Assembly (NCBI RefSeq): GCF_001750145.1
Contig: NZ_CP015732.1
Span: 2,542,001 to 2,606,000, forward strand
Length of the DNA stretch: 64,000 nt
Direction: 5' to 3'
Origin: Arthrobacter sp. U41
GTDB taxonomy: Bacteria > Actinomycetota > Actinomycetes > Actinomycetales > Micrococcaceae
The first letter of the stretch is position 1; every line of letters begins with the position of its first letter. Of the stretch, positions 26,695 through 35,864 are shown in pieces. The position numbers were made by a program, and so were the translations under genes. The notes beneath the pieces are model-generated. The model had not been told where the DNA came from. It was given only the letters and a program-made list of their open reading frames with translations, and did not search any database.

Positions 26695-29243
26695 GCACCG
26701 CAACCCCCATGCGGCCCCGCAACAACCAGCCAGCGGGGCGTTCGGCCCTGATCGGCGCCACCCCGCCCTGGCATGTCGCGCTCGACGCCGGTGCCCTCAC
26801 CGTCCTGCTCGGCCTCGGTGTGCTCGGTTTCAGCCTCAGCTTCGGCGGGGACCCGTACTACCTGGTCGCCGGCTTCGGCGGCGTCCTGCTGGGCCTGGCC
26901 CTGGCCGCGGCCAACGTGCACTTCCGCCTGGGCCTGCTGATCACCGCCGCCCTGACCCTGGGCGTCTACCTCGTCTTCGGCACCGCCCTCGCGGTCCCGG
27001 AGGCCTCCATCGCCGGCGTCCTGCCCACGCTGGACTCGCTGCGCACCCTGCTGCTCGGCGTCGTGTTCGCCTGGAAGGACATGCTCACCGTCGGTGTGCC
27101 GGTCGGCACCGCCGGCGGCACCCTGATCGTGCCGTTCCTCAGCTCGCTCCTCACCGCGCTGGCGGCCGGGCTGCTGATCTGGCGGCTGAAAAGCCCGTAC
27201 TGGCCGCTGCTGCCGGTGCTGGTGCTGTTCGTCACCGGCATCGCCTTCAGCACGAGCTCAGGTTTCCTCACGGTCGAACGCGGCATCTCGCTCACGGTGG
27301 TCGCGATCGCCTGGGCCACCTTCCGCCGGGACGCGCTCCGCCGCAGCGACACCCGCAAGGTCTCCGTCAACCGGCCGGAAACGGACGAGGCCGCAGCCCG
27401 CGCCGCCGGACTGCGCCGGCTGGGCACCGCCGCTGCGGTGATCGCCGTCGCCGTCGGGATCACCGCCGTCGCATCCCCGCTGGTCACCGCCAGTGACGAC
27501 CGGCGCGTCCTGCGCAACACGATCGTCCCGCCGTTCGATCCGAAGGACTACGTCACACCGCTGGCGAGCTTCCGCAACTTCGTCAAGGACAAAAAGGACG
27601 ACAACCTCTTCGTCGTCAAAGGACTGCCCAGGGACGCCCGGGTGCGGCTCGCCGCGCTCGATTCGTTCAACGGCACCAACTACAACATGGACCCGAACGG
27701 CTCCGGCAGCTTCAGCAAAGTGGGGGACGCCAAATCCATCAACACCCTCGCGGACTCCACCGGGATCGTGCCGACCACCAACTACGCCCTGGACATCACC
27801 ATCGAGGACTACCAGGGCTACTTCCTGCCCGGCGGCAGCAAAACCACCGGGATCAGTTTCGCCCGTGACGGCTCCGGGGCCGCGTCCGGCCTGTACTTCA
27901 ACGCCGGCACGGACACGGCCGTGACCACCCGGGGGCTGGCCAAGGGCGACGCCTACCGGGTCCAGGTCGCCGACCCCGCCACCCTGGAACACGGGCAGCT
28001 GACGCAATACGACTTTGCCCGGATGTCCCTGCCGGCCCCCGCCGAGGTGCCGCCCGTCGTCGGCTCCCAGGCCAACGACCTCGCCGCGGACGCCCCCACC
28101 GCCATTGACCGGGTGCGCCAGATCGAGGCGCACTTCCAGAAGAAGGGCGCCTTCAGCAACGGCCTGATCGCCGACGGCCAGTTGCCCAGCGTTTCCGGCC
28201 ACGGCGCCAACCGCATCCGCAGCCTGCTCACCGCCAAGCAGATGCTCGGCGACGACGAACAGTACGCCGTCTCGATGGCACTGATGCTGCGGCACCTTGG
28301 CATCCCCTCCCGGGTGGTGATGGGGTTCTACCCGGACCCCAAGAGCCCGGAAAACGGCGCCGGCGAAGTGATAATCACCGGCAAGGACGTCCATGCCTGG
28401 GTCGAAGTCGCCTTCGACCGGGTGGGCTGGGTGTCCTTCGACCCCACCCCGCCGAAGGACAATGTGCCGATCCCGCCGGATCCGGAGAACAAGTCCAAAC
28501 CCAAGCCGCAGGTGCTGCAGCCCCCGCCGCCGCCGCAGGAGCCCGCGGACCTCCCGCCGGACTCCTCACCGGATGCGCTGGACGCCGACGAGAAGAAGAA
28601 CAACCCCTGGCTGTTCTGGGGCCCCCTCCTCGCGGCGGTCGGCCTCGCGCTCGTCCCGATCGGGATCCTGGCGCTGCCGCTGCTGCTGATCGCACTGCTC
28701 AAGTCCCGGCGCCGCAAGGCACGCTTCAACGACGGCCACCCGGCGCAGCGCGTCGGCGGCGGCTGGAACGAAGTCGTCAGCCTCGCGACCGACCTCGGCG
28801 CCGGCGTGGACCAGCGCGCCACCCGGCGCGAATCCGCCGTCGTGCTCGCCGACGCCTTCCCGGCCAGCCGGGGAACCACAACACTGCTGGCCCACCGTGC
28901 CGACGCCGCGATCTTCGGTGCCGGCCAGCCGAGCGAGGACGAGGTCCGGCAGTACTGGGAGACCGTGGACGGCTCGCTCAAGGAGATGACCGGGACGCTC
29001 GGGTACTGGGGACGCCAGCGCGCCCGGTTCTCGCCGCGCTCGCTGCTGGCCGACGGCCGGGCCGCGCTGAAACTGCGGAGCCTCACGCCAGGGCTGTCCG
29101 GCAGGAAGCGCGCCGTGCCCGCCGTTACGGGCCAACCCGCAGGTACAGTGGAGTCCGGCCCGGCAGCAGAGGACTTTGTTGCTGCTGCCGATGCCGCAGC
29201 CGACACCAGCCAGACCGCCAGGAAGAACCGCAACGAGCCATGA
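26691..29243 (+). CDS. TgpA-like transglutaminase-fold membrane protein, catalytic Cys replaced
   Basis: An 850-residue membrane protein. The N-terminal half has about six to seven membrane helices (DUF3488/TgpA type), then an extracytoplasmic region with the transglutaminase-like core. A Pro-rich linker (QPPPPPQEPADLPPD) follows, then one more membrane helix (about 640-665) and a cytoplasmic C-terminal domain of about 180 residues (DUF4129-like position). In family members the triad begins with G-F-C-E-x-Y-A; here the block reads GDDEQYAVSMALMLRHLGIP, with Asp522 where Cys should be. His568 (DVHAWVEV) and Asp584 (FDPTPP) remain. It is therefore probably a non-catalytic binding module. It overlaps both neighbours by 4 bases. 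Confidence 0.9.
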   Translation: MSTATPMRPRNNQPAGRSALIGATPPWHVALDAGALTVLLGLGVLGFSLSFGGDPYYLVAGFGGVLLGLALAAANVHFRLGLLITAALTLGVYLVFGTALAVPEASIAGVLPTLDSLRTLLLGVVFAWKDMLTVGVPVGTAGGTLIVPFLSSLLTALAAGLLIWRLKSPYWPLLPVLVLFVTGIAFSTSSGFLTVERGISLTVVAIAWATFRRDALRRSDTRKVSVNRPETDEAAARAAGLRRLGTAAAVIAVAVGITAVASPLVTASDDRRVLRNTIVPPFDPKDYVTPLASFRNFVKDKKDDNLFVVKGLPRDARVRLAALDSFNGTNYNMDPNGSGSFSKVGDAKSINTLADSTGIVPTTNYALDITIEDYQGYFLPGGSKTTGISFARDGSGAASGLYFNAGTDTAVTTRGLAKGDAYRVQVADPATLEHGQLTQYDFARMSLPAPAEVPPVVGSQANDLAADAPTAIDRVRQIEAHFQKKGAFSNGLIADGQLPSVSGHGANRIRSLLTAKQMLGDDEQYAVSMALMLRHLGIPSRVVMGFYPDPKSPENGAGEVIITGKDVHAWVEVAFDRVGWVSFDPTPPKDNVPIPPDPENKSKPKPQVLQPPPPPQEPADLPPDSSPDALDADEKKNNPWLFWGPLLAAVGLALVPIGILALPLLLIALLKSRRRKARFNDGHPAQRVGGGWNEVVSLATDLGAGVDQRATRRESAVVLADAFPASRGTTTLLAHRADAAIFGAGQPSEDEVRQYWETVDGSLKEMTGTLGYWGRQRARFSPRSLLADGRAALKLRSLTPGLSGRKRAVPAVTGQPAGTVESGPAAEDFVAAADAAADTSQTARKNRNEP

Positions 29244-30718
29244 CCGACGACGCCGAGCACTGCCCGCGCTGCCAGCAGCCGCTCCGCCCGGGGGCCGCCT
29301 TCTGTACCTCCTGCGGCACGCCGCTGAGCAACCGGTCCGCGCGGAACACCCGCAACCTGCGGGAGGATCCGCAGGCCGGCCTGATCCCCGGTAGTATCCC
29401 CGTAACGCAGGGCCCGGGTTCGGGCCGCGGACAAGGGGGAGGTCCTGCCATGCCGAACAAGCTTGAACTGGTTCCCGCTGCTGCCGGAAAACGGCTGGGG
29501 GCCGCAGTGCTGGACTGGCTGCCGCCGGTGACCATCCTGACGGTCCTGCTGGCGGTCGGGTTCGCCGGCATCACCCGCACCCAGAGCGGGGGCTTCATCG
29601 TGTACGGCACCTCGTCCCTGCTGCTCTTCGGCGGCATCGGCGCGGGCCTGACCGTAATCTACGCGGTGGTCCTCGCCTCGCTCGAGGCCCGGTCCGGTGT
29701 CACCCTCGGCAACCGCCTGATGGGCCTGCGCAGCACGGATGCCGACGGTTACGCCCCGGGCGGTGGCGCGGTGTTCCTCCGCGGCCTCATCACCGGCGCC
29801 GGAGTGCTGCTGGCCGTGGTCGCCGCCGCCGCAGTTGTGGTCTTCCAGTGGTTCGGCGTCGCCCTGCTGGTGCTCGGGCCGCTCCAGTTCCTCGGCGCGG
29901 CCTGGGCCGTCCTCGTGGTGCTCTCCAGCACCTGGGACCGCAACGGCCAACTCCGGGGCTGGCACGACACCGCCGCCAAAACCCTCGTCTTCGATGTCAA
30001 GGCCGGGCGCAATCCGATCACGACCGGCGGCATCCGGGGCCCCTACAGCTTCGCGCCGATGGACCTCCCCCCGGTCCGGCAGGTCGCCTCACCGCTGGCA
30101 GGCGCCCCGGCCGCCGCATCGTCAACTGCCGTGCCCAACCCCAACCAGTGGCAGCCGCCCGGGGTGCTGCGGCCCGCCCCTGCCGCCGTGCAGGAGCCGG
30201 CGATGGTGCCCCGGCCCGCCGCGGAGCTGCCGGCAGGGGTGCAGCAGCCAACCGGCCTGCCGCCGGTGGCCAAAACGGCGTCATTCGCGCCGTCGGTGCA
30301 GAGCATAACCTTCCCGCCGGAGAACCACCCGGACGACGACCACGACCGCACCCAGGTCCGCGGCGACACACATGCCCCGGTCACCGTGGCCATGCTCCGG
30401 ATCCGGCTGGACGACGGCCGCGACGTCGAACTGGACCGCTCCGTGCTGATCGGCAGGAACCCCGCCGGGCACCCCGGCGAGGACTCCGTCCAGCTCATCC
30501 CGGTTGCCGATCCCGGCCGTTCCATTTCCAAGACCCACCTCCATCTCCTTGCCGGAAACGGGGGAGTCTGGGTGACGGACCGCAACTCCACCAACGGCAG
30601 CGCCGTCACCACCCCCGACGCCATCCGCACCGCCCTCGCGGCGGGGGAGCCCACCCACGTCCGCCCAGGCTCCACCGTGCACTTCGGTGACCGCTCCTTC
30701 TACCTAGGACAGGCATGA
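29240..30718 (+). CDS. Zinc-ribbon, RDD and FHA domain membrane protein
   Basis: A 492-residue protein. The N-terminal zinc ribbon has CPRC and CTSC (Cys8, 11, 22, 25). The RDD domain with three to four membrane helices spans about 75-255 (AGKRLGAAVLDWLPPV, GVTLGNRLMGLRS and WHDTAAKTLVFD, with the Arg and Asp residues that name the family). A Pro/Ala-rich linker follows, and a C-terminal FHA domain (about 395-490) has LIGRNP, SISKTHLHL and DRNSTNGS. FHA domains bind phosphothreonine, so this membrane protein is a plausible docking site for targets of the kinase encoded at 33433. It overlaps both neighbours by 4 bases. Confidence 0.9.
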   Translation: MTDDAEHCPRCQQPLRPGAAFCTSCGTPLSNRSARNTRNLREDPQAGLIPGSIPVTQGPGSGRGQGGGPAMPNKLELVPAAAGKRLGAAVLDWLPPVTILTVLLAVGFAGITRTQSGGFIVYGTSSLLLFGGIGAGLTVIYAVVLASLEARSGVTLGNRLMGLRSTDADGYAPGGGAVFLRGLITGAGVLLAVVAAAAVVVFQWFGVALLVLGPLQFLGAAWAVLVVLSSTWDRNGQLRGWHDTAAKTLVFDVKAGRNPITTGGIRGPYSFAPMDLPPVRQVASPLAGAPAAASSTAVPNPNQWQPPGVLRPAPAAVQEPAMVPRPAAELPAGVQQPTGLPPVAKTASFAPSVQSITFPPENHPDDDHDRTQVRGDTHAPVTVAMLRIRLDDGRDVELDRSVLIGRNPAGHPGEDSVQLIPVADPGRSISKTHLHLLAGNGGVWVTDRNSTNGSAVTTPDAIRTALAAGEPTHVRPGSTVHFGDRSFYLGQA

Positions 30719-31671
30719 ATCCCCAGCCGGCCGCCGTTCCGCCCTCACCCGGTTCCGACACTTCCCCGGGCGGTGCCTCCAGCCTGCGGCTCAACTGCGG
30801 CTACGGCACCGACCGCGGCCTGCGCCGCGAAATGAACGAGGATTCCTTCATCGCCTCCGACCCCGTCTTCGCAGTCGCGGACGGCATGGGCGGGCATGAG
30901 GCCGGCGAGATCGCCAGCGGCATTTGCGTGCGCACGCTCGCCCGGATCCCGCAGCTGGCGAGCGGGGAGCGTGACGCCACCGCCGGCGTCGTGCAGGAGT
31001 ACCTGCTGCTGGCCGACGAGAGCATCCGAGAGGCCACCGGCTCCCGTGCCGGGACCACACTTTCCGGCGTTGTGGTGGTGGAGCAGATGGGCGTCCCGTA
31101 CTGGCTGGTCCTCAATATCGGCGACTCCCGGACCTACCGGCTGAGCCAGGGCAAGCTCAAGCAGGTCAGCGTCGACCACTCCGAGGTCCAGGAACTTGTC
31201 GACGCCGGGCAGATCACCCCCGCGGAGGCCGCCGTGCACCCGCGCCGGCACGTCGTCACCCGTGCGCTGGGCACCGGCGACGAGACGGAGGCCGACTACT
31301 GGCTGCTGCCCATCGAGGAAGGAGACCGGATCCTGGTCTGCTCCGACGGTCTCAACGGCGAACTCGAAGATAACCAGATCTCCAATATCCTGCGCTCCGA
31401 GGCGGACCCTCAGAGGGCCGTGGACGAACTCATCCAGGCGGCCCTGCGCAGCGGCGGCCGGGACAACGTCACCTGCATCGTGCTGGACGCCACCAATGTC
31501 GCCAGCGACGACGGCTCCGCCCAGACAACGCCGCGCAGTGCCGCCGCCGCGGAGGACGAGGACACCCTGCCCCGGACGGATGCCCTCGACCTCGCCCCCG
31601 ACGGCGAACTGGTTTCCGGGGAACCGGCCGCTGCACCGGCCGAGGGCAAGGACCCGAATGATGGCAGGTAA
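30715..31671 (+). CDS. PP2C-family serine/threonine phosphatase
   Basis: A 318-residue PPM-type phosphatase that would oppose the cluster kinase. Motifs in order: GLRREMNEDSF (metal-binding Asp), VADGMGGHEAGEIAS, NIGDSRTYRL, DHSEVQELVDAG, VCSDGLNGELEDNQI and GGRDNVTCIVL. All metal-binding Asp positions seem present, so it should be active. There is no membrane segment; the last 60 residues are a disordered acidic tail. It overlaps the RDD-FHA gene by 4 bases and the next FHA gene by 14. Confidence 0.94.
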   Translation: MNPQPAAVPPSPGSDTSPGGASSLRLNCGYGTDRGLRREMNEDSFIASDPVFAVADGMGGHEAGEIASGICVRTLARIPQLASGERDATAGVVQEYLLLADESIREATGSRAGTTLSGVVVVEQMGVPYWLVLNIGDSRTYRLSQGKLKQVSVDHSEVQELVDAGQITPAEAAVHPRRHVVTRALGTGDETEADYWLLPIEEGDRILVCSDGLNGELEDNQISNILRSEADPQRAVDELIQAALRSGGRDNVTCIVLDATNVASDDGSAQTTPRSAAAAEDEDTLPRTDALDLAPDGELVSGEPAAAPAEGKDPNDGR

Positions 31672-33436
31672 CAACGACGCTGCGGCGCGCTACACGCCCG
31701 GCAGCTGGCTCGGTGTGGTGCGCTCCGGAACCGTGGTCCTGCTGCGCCCGGACAGCCCGGCCGGCCTTGTTGAATCGGTGTGGGAACTGCTCGGTACCAG
31801 TCCGCAGGTGCACGAAGTGCTCGACGCCGTAACCTCGGCCTCGGGCGGTTCGCTGGCCCGGCTGCCGTGGTTCGCGATCGTGGACAGCCGCAGCGCCGTG
31901 CAGTTCTTCCTGCGCGGCGGGATCGACCTGACGGTGGACCTGCCCTCCGGCCCGGTGGAACTGAGCGGCCGCGACGTGACCACCTGGACGGAGCGGCGCT
32001 TCGCCGCGGCGGCCGGATTCAGCCTGACCGTCCCCGGTGCCGACGCCACCGGCGCGTCGGGCGCCGGGCTGGACCTTCCGCTGACTGACGGTGTGGTCCT
32101 GCTCCGGGGCCTGCGGGTCAATTTTGCCGGCGCGGCCGCACCGGAGGTGGTCTCCCCGGCTGTCACGGCGGCAACAGCCGTGCCCGCACCACTTCCCGAA
32201 ACAGCCTTCCCCGCAACAGCCCTTCCGGCGGAAGTTCCCGCCGACGCGGACGCCGCGGCGGCGGACGAAGTGCTGGCCGCAGCGGAAGCGGACATCGCCG
32301 CCGAACTGCGCGAGCACGGCGCCTCCGCGGAGACCGTGCTGGAGTTCCCCGGCGAGGACCTGGAGTTCGACGGAACCCTGCACGAGGAACCGGCACCGGA
32401 GCCGGCCGAGCAGGAGCCGACGGGCAGCTACGACCACCTCTGGGAACAGACCGTGATGCGGAACATCGAAGACGCCGCGGTCCGTGAGGACCCCGATGCC
32501 GACGCCGAACCCGCCCTCGAATCCGCCGCCCCCGAATCCGCCGCCCTCGAATCCGCCGCCCCCGAATCCGCCGCCCCCGAATCCGCCGCCCCCGAATCCG
32601 CCCTCGAATCCGCCGCCCCCGAATCCGCGTCCGCCGCGGAACCGCCGGCGGCACCGCGCACTGCGGTCCCCGCCGGACTGATCGACTCCGTGCCCTGGCT
32701 CACCGGCACCGGCACCGGCACCGGCAGCGGCCGCCCGCCGTCGGCCGGGTCTTCCGGGCAGCCGCAGCCGCCCGCGGCACCGCTGCCTCCGGCTGCCCCG
32801 CAGGCGCCGGACCGGCAGGTCCCGGCCGCGCAGCCCGACGCGCAGCCCGACGCGCAGCCCGACGCGGATGCCGACCACGACGGCCAGACGGTCATGAAGA
32901 GCGATCTGGCGGGGTCCGCCCAGCGGCCCGCCAGCGCCCAGCGCCCGTCCACAGGACCGGGCACGGAACCGGCCACCGGGCCCATGGTGCTGGCCCGGGT
33001 CTGCCCGCAGGGACACGCCAACCCGTCCACCTACTCGCACTGCGGCCGCTGCGGAGAGCCGCTGCCCGGCGACGGCGTCCAGGTCCGCCGGCCCCGGCTG
33101 GGCCGGATGCGCGTGTCCACCGGCGGGCTGATCGACCTGGACCAGTCGCTCATTGTGGGACGCCAGCCCTCGGTGTCGCGTGTCCAGGGCGCCGTGATGC
33201 CCAAGCTGGTCCAGGTGGCCAGCCCCAGCGGGGACATCTCCCGCTCGCACGTGGAGGTCCGGCTCGAGGGCTGGCACGTGATGCTGTGCGACCTCAAGGC
33301 AACCAACGGCACCGTGCTGGTCCGCGAAGGCCAGTCCCCGCGCCGCCTGGCCCGGGGCGAGATGGCCATCCTGCTCGACGGCGACATCGCGGAAGTCGGC
33401 GACGGCATCTCGCTGCGCTTTGAGGAGATCCCGTGA
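31658..33436 (+). CDS. FHA domain protein with repeat-rich linker and zinc ribbon
   Basis: A 592-residue protein. The N-terminal domain (1-160, YTPGSWLGVVRSGTVVLLRP) has no family I recognise. The long acidic/Pro linker contains an ESAAP repeat tract (about 286-325) and an AQPD repeat. A zinc ribbon (CPQGHANPSTYSHCGRCG, from about residue 449) follows, and a C-terminal FHA domain (about 485-590) has IVGRQP, DISRSHVEV and DLKATNGTVL. I start at the first of two adjacent ATG codons (31658), which overlaps the phosphatase gene. It is probably a cytoplasmic phosphothreonine reader connecting kinase signals to the ATPase. It overlaps the kinase start (GTGA). Confidence 0.85.
   Translation: MMAGNNDAAARYTPGSWLGVVRSGTVVLLRPDSPAGLVESVWELLGTSPQVHEVLDAVTSASGGSLARLPWFAIVDSRSAVQFFLRGGIDLTVDLPSGPVELSGRDVTTWTERRFAAAAGFSLTVPGADATGASGAGLDLPLTDGVVLLRGLRVNFAGAAAPEVVSPAVTAATAVPAPLPETAFPATALPAEVPADADAAAADEVLAAAEADIAAELREHGASAETVLEFPGEDLEFDGTLHEEPAPEPAEQEPTGSYDHLWEQTVMRNIEDAAVREDPDADAEPALESAAPESAALESAAPESAAPESAAPESALESAAPESASAAEPPAAPRTAVPAGLIDSVPWLTGTGTGTGSGRPPSAGSSGQPQPPAAPLPPAAPQAPDRQVPAAQPDAQPDAQPDADADHDGQTVMKSDLAGSAQRPASAQRPSTGPGTEPATGPMVLARVCPQGHANPSTYSHCGRCGEPLPGDGVQVRRPRLGRMRVSTGGLIDLDQSLIVGRQPSVSRVQGAVMPKLVQVASPSGDISRSHVEVRLEGWHVMLCDLKATNGTVLVREGQSPRRLARGEMAILLDGDIAEVGDGISLRFEEIP
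32517..32631 (+). repeat. In-frame 15-bp tandem repeat (ESAAP) in the FHA gene
   Basis: About eight near-identical units of GAATCCGCCGCCCCC, some with CTC for CCC and some shortened, encoding Glu-Ser-Ala-Ala-Pro/Leu. All units keep frame, so copy-number changes would vary linker length only. Confidence 0.85.
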
Positions 33437-35067
33437 GCTCAAAACGGCCCGTAGCCCCGCCGCCACTCATTCCGGGCTTCACCTACATCAGCCTGCTCGG
33501 CTCCGGCGGCTTCTCCGACGTCTACCTCTACGAGCAGGACCGGCCGCGCCGCAAGGTGGCCGTCAAGGTGCTGCTCTCGGACCTCAAAACCGAGGGCGCC
33601 CGCCGCCGCTTCGAGTCCGAAGCGAACCTGATGGCGCAGCTGTCCTCCCACCCCTATATCGTGACGATCTTCGAAGCCGAGGTCACCGACTCCGGGCACT
33701 CCTACCTGGCCATGGAGTACTGCTCCCGCCCCAGCCTCGACGTCCGCTACCGGCGGCAGCGCTTCAGCGTGGACGAGGTCCTCGCCGTCGGCATCCAGGT
33801 GGCCTCCGCCGTCGAGACCGCCCACCGGGCCGGAATCGCCCACCGTGACATCAAACCCGCCAACATCCTGGTCACGGACTACAACAGGCCGGCCCTGACC
33901 GACTTCGGCATCTCCGGAACCCTCGCCGGGGACCAGGACGAGGACGCGGGCATGTCCATCCCGTGGTCCCCGCCCGAACAGTTCACCGGCCACCACATCG
34001 ACGGCGTCCTGGTCGACGTCTGGGCACTCGGCGCCACGCTCTACACCCTGCTGGCCGGCCGGTCCCCGTTCGTGCTGCCGGGCGCCGACAACTCCCAGCG
34101 CGAACTGATCTCACGCATCACCAGCCTCCCGGTGCCGAAACTGGGCCGCGCCGACGTGCCGGAATCCCTCGAACTGGCCCTCTCCACTGCGATGGCCAAG
34201 GCCGCCGCCTCCCGCTACTCCTCGGCCCATGCCTTCGGCCTGGCCCTGCAGCGGATCCAGGCCGAACTGAACCTCTCCGTGACGCCGTTCGAGGTCCTGG
34301 AAGAGCCGCGCGCGGAGGAAAACCACTCCGACGACGGCTTCGAGGAAACCCGCGTCCGCAGCGTTGCCGCAATCGACCCGGACGCCACCGGCAACGCCCC
34401 CACCTTCCCGTCGCGGGTTGCCGGCGCGGACACCGGCGTCACGGCCGACAACGCCACCACCTTCAACAACGCGACCATCCAGCGCCGGCCGGCACTGCCC
34501 GGTTTCGACGCGCCCGGCACCTCCAACACTGCCGGCGGCCCCGCAGCCCCCGATGACGACCTGGCCGCCACGGTCAACCGCTCCAGCGCGGCGGATCAGG
34601 CAAGCGGCCGGGACGGTGCGGGGGAGTACCCGGCCGGGCACGGCCGCCGGAACCTGCTGCTCTCGGTCGTCGGCGGCACCGTGGTGGTGACCGCCGTCGT
34701 CCTCGGCATCGTGGCGGGCACCACCCGGCCCGAGCCGGCGCCCAAAGCCACCGACCAGATCAGCAGGCCTCCCGCGGACGCCCTGGACAACGGCACCGTC
34801 CCGGACGTCACCGGGCTGGCCGGGACGGCCGGACCGGCCGGGAAAATCAGCTTCAGCTGGACCAACCCGCAGCCCAAACCGGGGGACAGCTACAAGTGGC
34901 GGGTCCACACGCTGCAGGGCGGCGGGCAGTACCAGGCCGCCGCAGAGCCGAGGGCAGAAATGGCGGCGAACCCCGCCGAGCCCAGCTGCATCCAGGTGAT
35001 GATCGTCCGCAGCGACGGGGCCTCCTCACCGCTGGGTCCGGACTCCATCGCGTGCGTCAGCAAATAG
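33433..35067 (+). CDS. Transmembrane serine/threonine protein kinase with FN3-like ectodomain
   Basis: A 544-residue Hanks-type kinase. The GTG start overlaps the previous stop. Glycine loop LGSGGFSDVYLY, VAVKVL (ATP Lys), AHRDIKPANIL (His137, Asp139), TDFGISG and SPPEQF are all intact, so it should be active. A Thr-rich juxtamembrane segment is the usual autophosphorylation site. One membrane helix (about 407-429, LLLSVVGGTVVVTAVVLGIV) leads to an outside domain of about 100 residues with two cysteines and the strand pattern KISFSWTNPQPKPGDSYKWR, resembling an FN3 fold and not the usual PASTA repeats. It probably senses something in the envelope and phosphorylates FHA-interacting partners in this cluster. 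Confidence 0.93.
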   Translation: MSSKRPVAPPPLIPGFTYISLLGSGGFSDVYLYEQDRPRRKVAVKVLLSDLKTEGARRRFESEANLMAQLSSHPYIVTIFEAEVTDSGHSYLAMEYCSRPSLDVRYRRQRFSVDEVLAVGIQVASAVETAHRAGIAHRDIKPANILVTDYNRPALTDFGISGTLAGDQDEDAGMSIPWSPPEQFTGHHIDGVLVDVWALGATLYTLLAGRSPFVLPGADNSQRELISRITSLPVPKLGRADVPESLELALSTAMAKAAASRYSSAHAFGLALQRIQAELNLSVTPFEVLEEPRAEENHSDDGFEETRVRSVAAIDPDATGNAPTFPSRVAGADTGVTADNATTFNNATIQRRPALPGFDAPGTSNTAGGPAAPDDDLAATVNRSSAADQASGRDGAGEYPAGHGRRNLLLSVVGGTVVVTAVVLGIVAGTTRPEPAPKATDQISRPPADALDNGTVPDVTGLAGTAGPAGKISFSWTNPQPKPGDSYKWRVHTLQGGGQYQAAAEPRAEMAANPAEPSCIQVMIVRSDGASSPLGPDSIACVSK

Positions 35068-35099
35068 CAGCACCAACGGCTTCCAGGAAGGCACGGATT

Positions 35100-35864
35100 A
35101 TGGGGGATCTGGCAATAGATTTCTGCGGCGAGTGGCACGAGCCCTCGGACGGGGATATCTTCAGCATCGGCCGCGAAGGCGACCTCGAGGTGGACGACAA
35201 CCCGTACCTGCACCGGCAGTTCCTGCAGATCGCGCGCTATGACGGCATCTGGTGGCTCAGCAACGTCGGCAGCATGCTCTCCGCGACCATCGCCGATGCC
35301 TCCGGCGGGATGCAGGCCTGGCTCTCGCCGGGGGCCCGCATCCCGCTGGTCTTCAGCCACACCAACGTCATCTTCACCGCCGGGCCCACCACCTACGAGT
35401 TCGCCGTGCACCTCCGGACCCCGGCGTTCCGGCAGGAATCCCGCGGTCAGGACAGCGGCGGGGACACCACGATCGGCCCGGTGATCTTCACCGACTCGCA
35501 GAAAGCCCTGATCGTGGCCCTCGCCGAACCCATGCTGCGCCGCGACGGGACCGGCTTCAGCGCTATCCCCTCCTCGGCCGACGCCGCCAGGACCCTGGGC
35601 TGGGCGCTGACGCGGTTCAACCGGAAGCTGGACAACGTGTGCGACAAACTGGACAAAGTCGGCGTCTCCGGCCTGCGCGGCGGCGGCGGCAAACTCGCCA
35701 CCAACCGCCGCGCACGGCTCGTGGAACACGCCGTCACCTCGCACCTCGTGACCACCGCTGACCTGCACCTGCTGGACAGGCACGCCGCCGACAAGCACGC
35801 CGCCGACAAGCACGCCGCTGTAAAGCACCAAACCGAAAACCTGAACGGAGTCGACGAAGCGTGA
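35100..35864 (+). CDS. FHA-like protein with C-terminal helical/winged-helix domain
   Basis: A 254-residue protein. ATG 35100 has an AGGAAGG ribosome site. The N-terminal half (DGDIFSIGREGDLEVDDNPY, LHRQFLQIARYDGIWWLSNV) follows the FHA pattern. The C-terminal half, from about residue 128 (TDSQKALIVALAEPMLRR) to 225 (RARLVEHAVTSHLVT), looks like a winged helix. The protein ends in a short HAADK repeat encoded by a 15-bp tandem repeat. Typical FHA Arg and Ser residues are only partly conserved. It overlaps the ATPase gene by 4 bases, suggesting a direct partner of the ATPase. Confidence 0.75.
   Translation: MGDLAIDFCGEWHEPSDGDIFSIGREGDLEVDDNPYLHRQFLQIARYDGIWWLSNVGSMLSATIADASGGMQAWLSPGARIPLVFSHTNVIFTAGPTTYEFAVHLRTPAFRQESRGQDSGGDTTIGPVIFTDSQKALIVALAEPMLRRDGTGFSAIPSSADAARTLGWALTRFNRKLDNVCDKLDKVGVSGLRGGGGKLATNRRARLVEHAVTSHLVTTADLHLLDRHAADKHAADKHAAVKHQTENLNGVDEA

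Noticed and set aside
32517..32631. Short regular repeats considered as a CRISPR array
   Set aside because: Contiguous 15-bp in-frame coding repeats without spacers.
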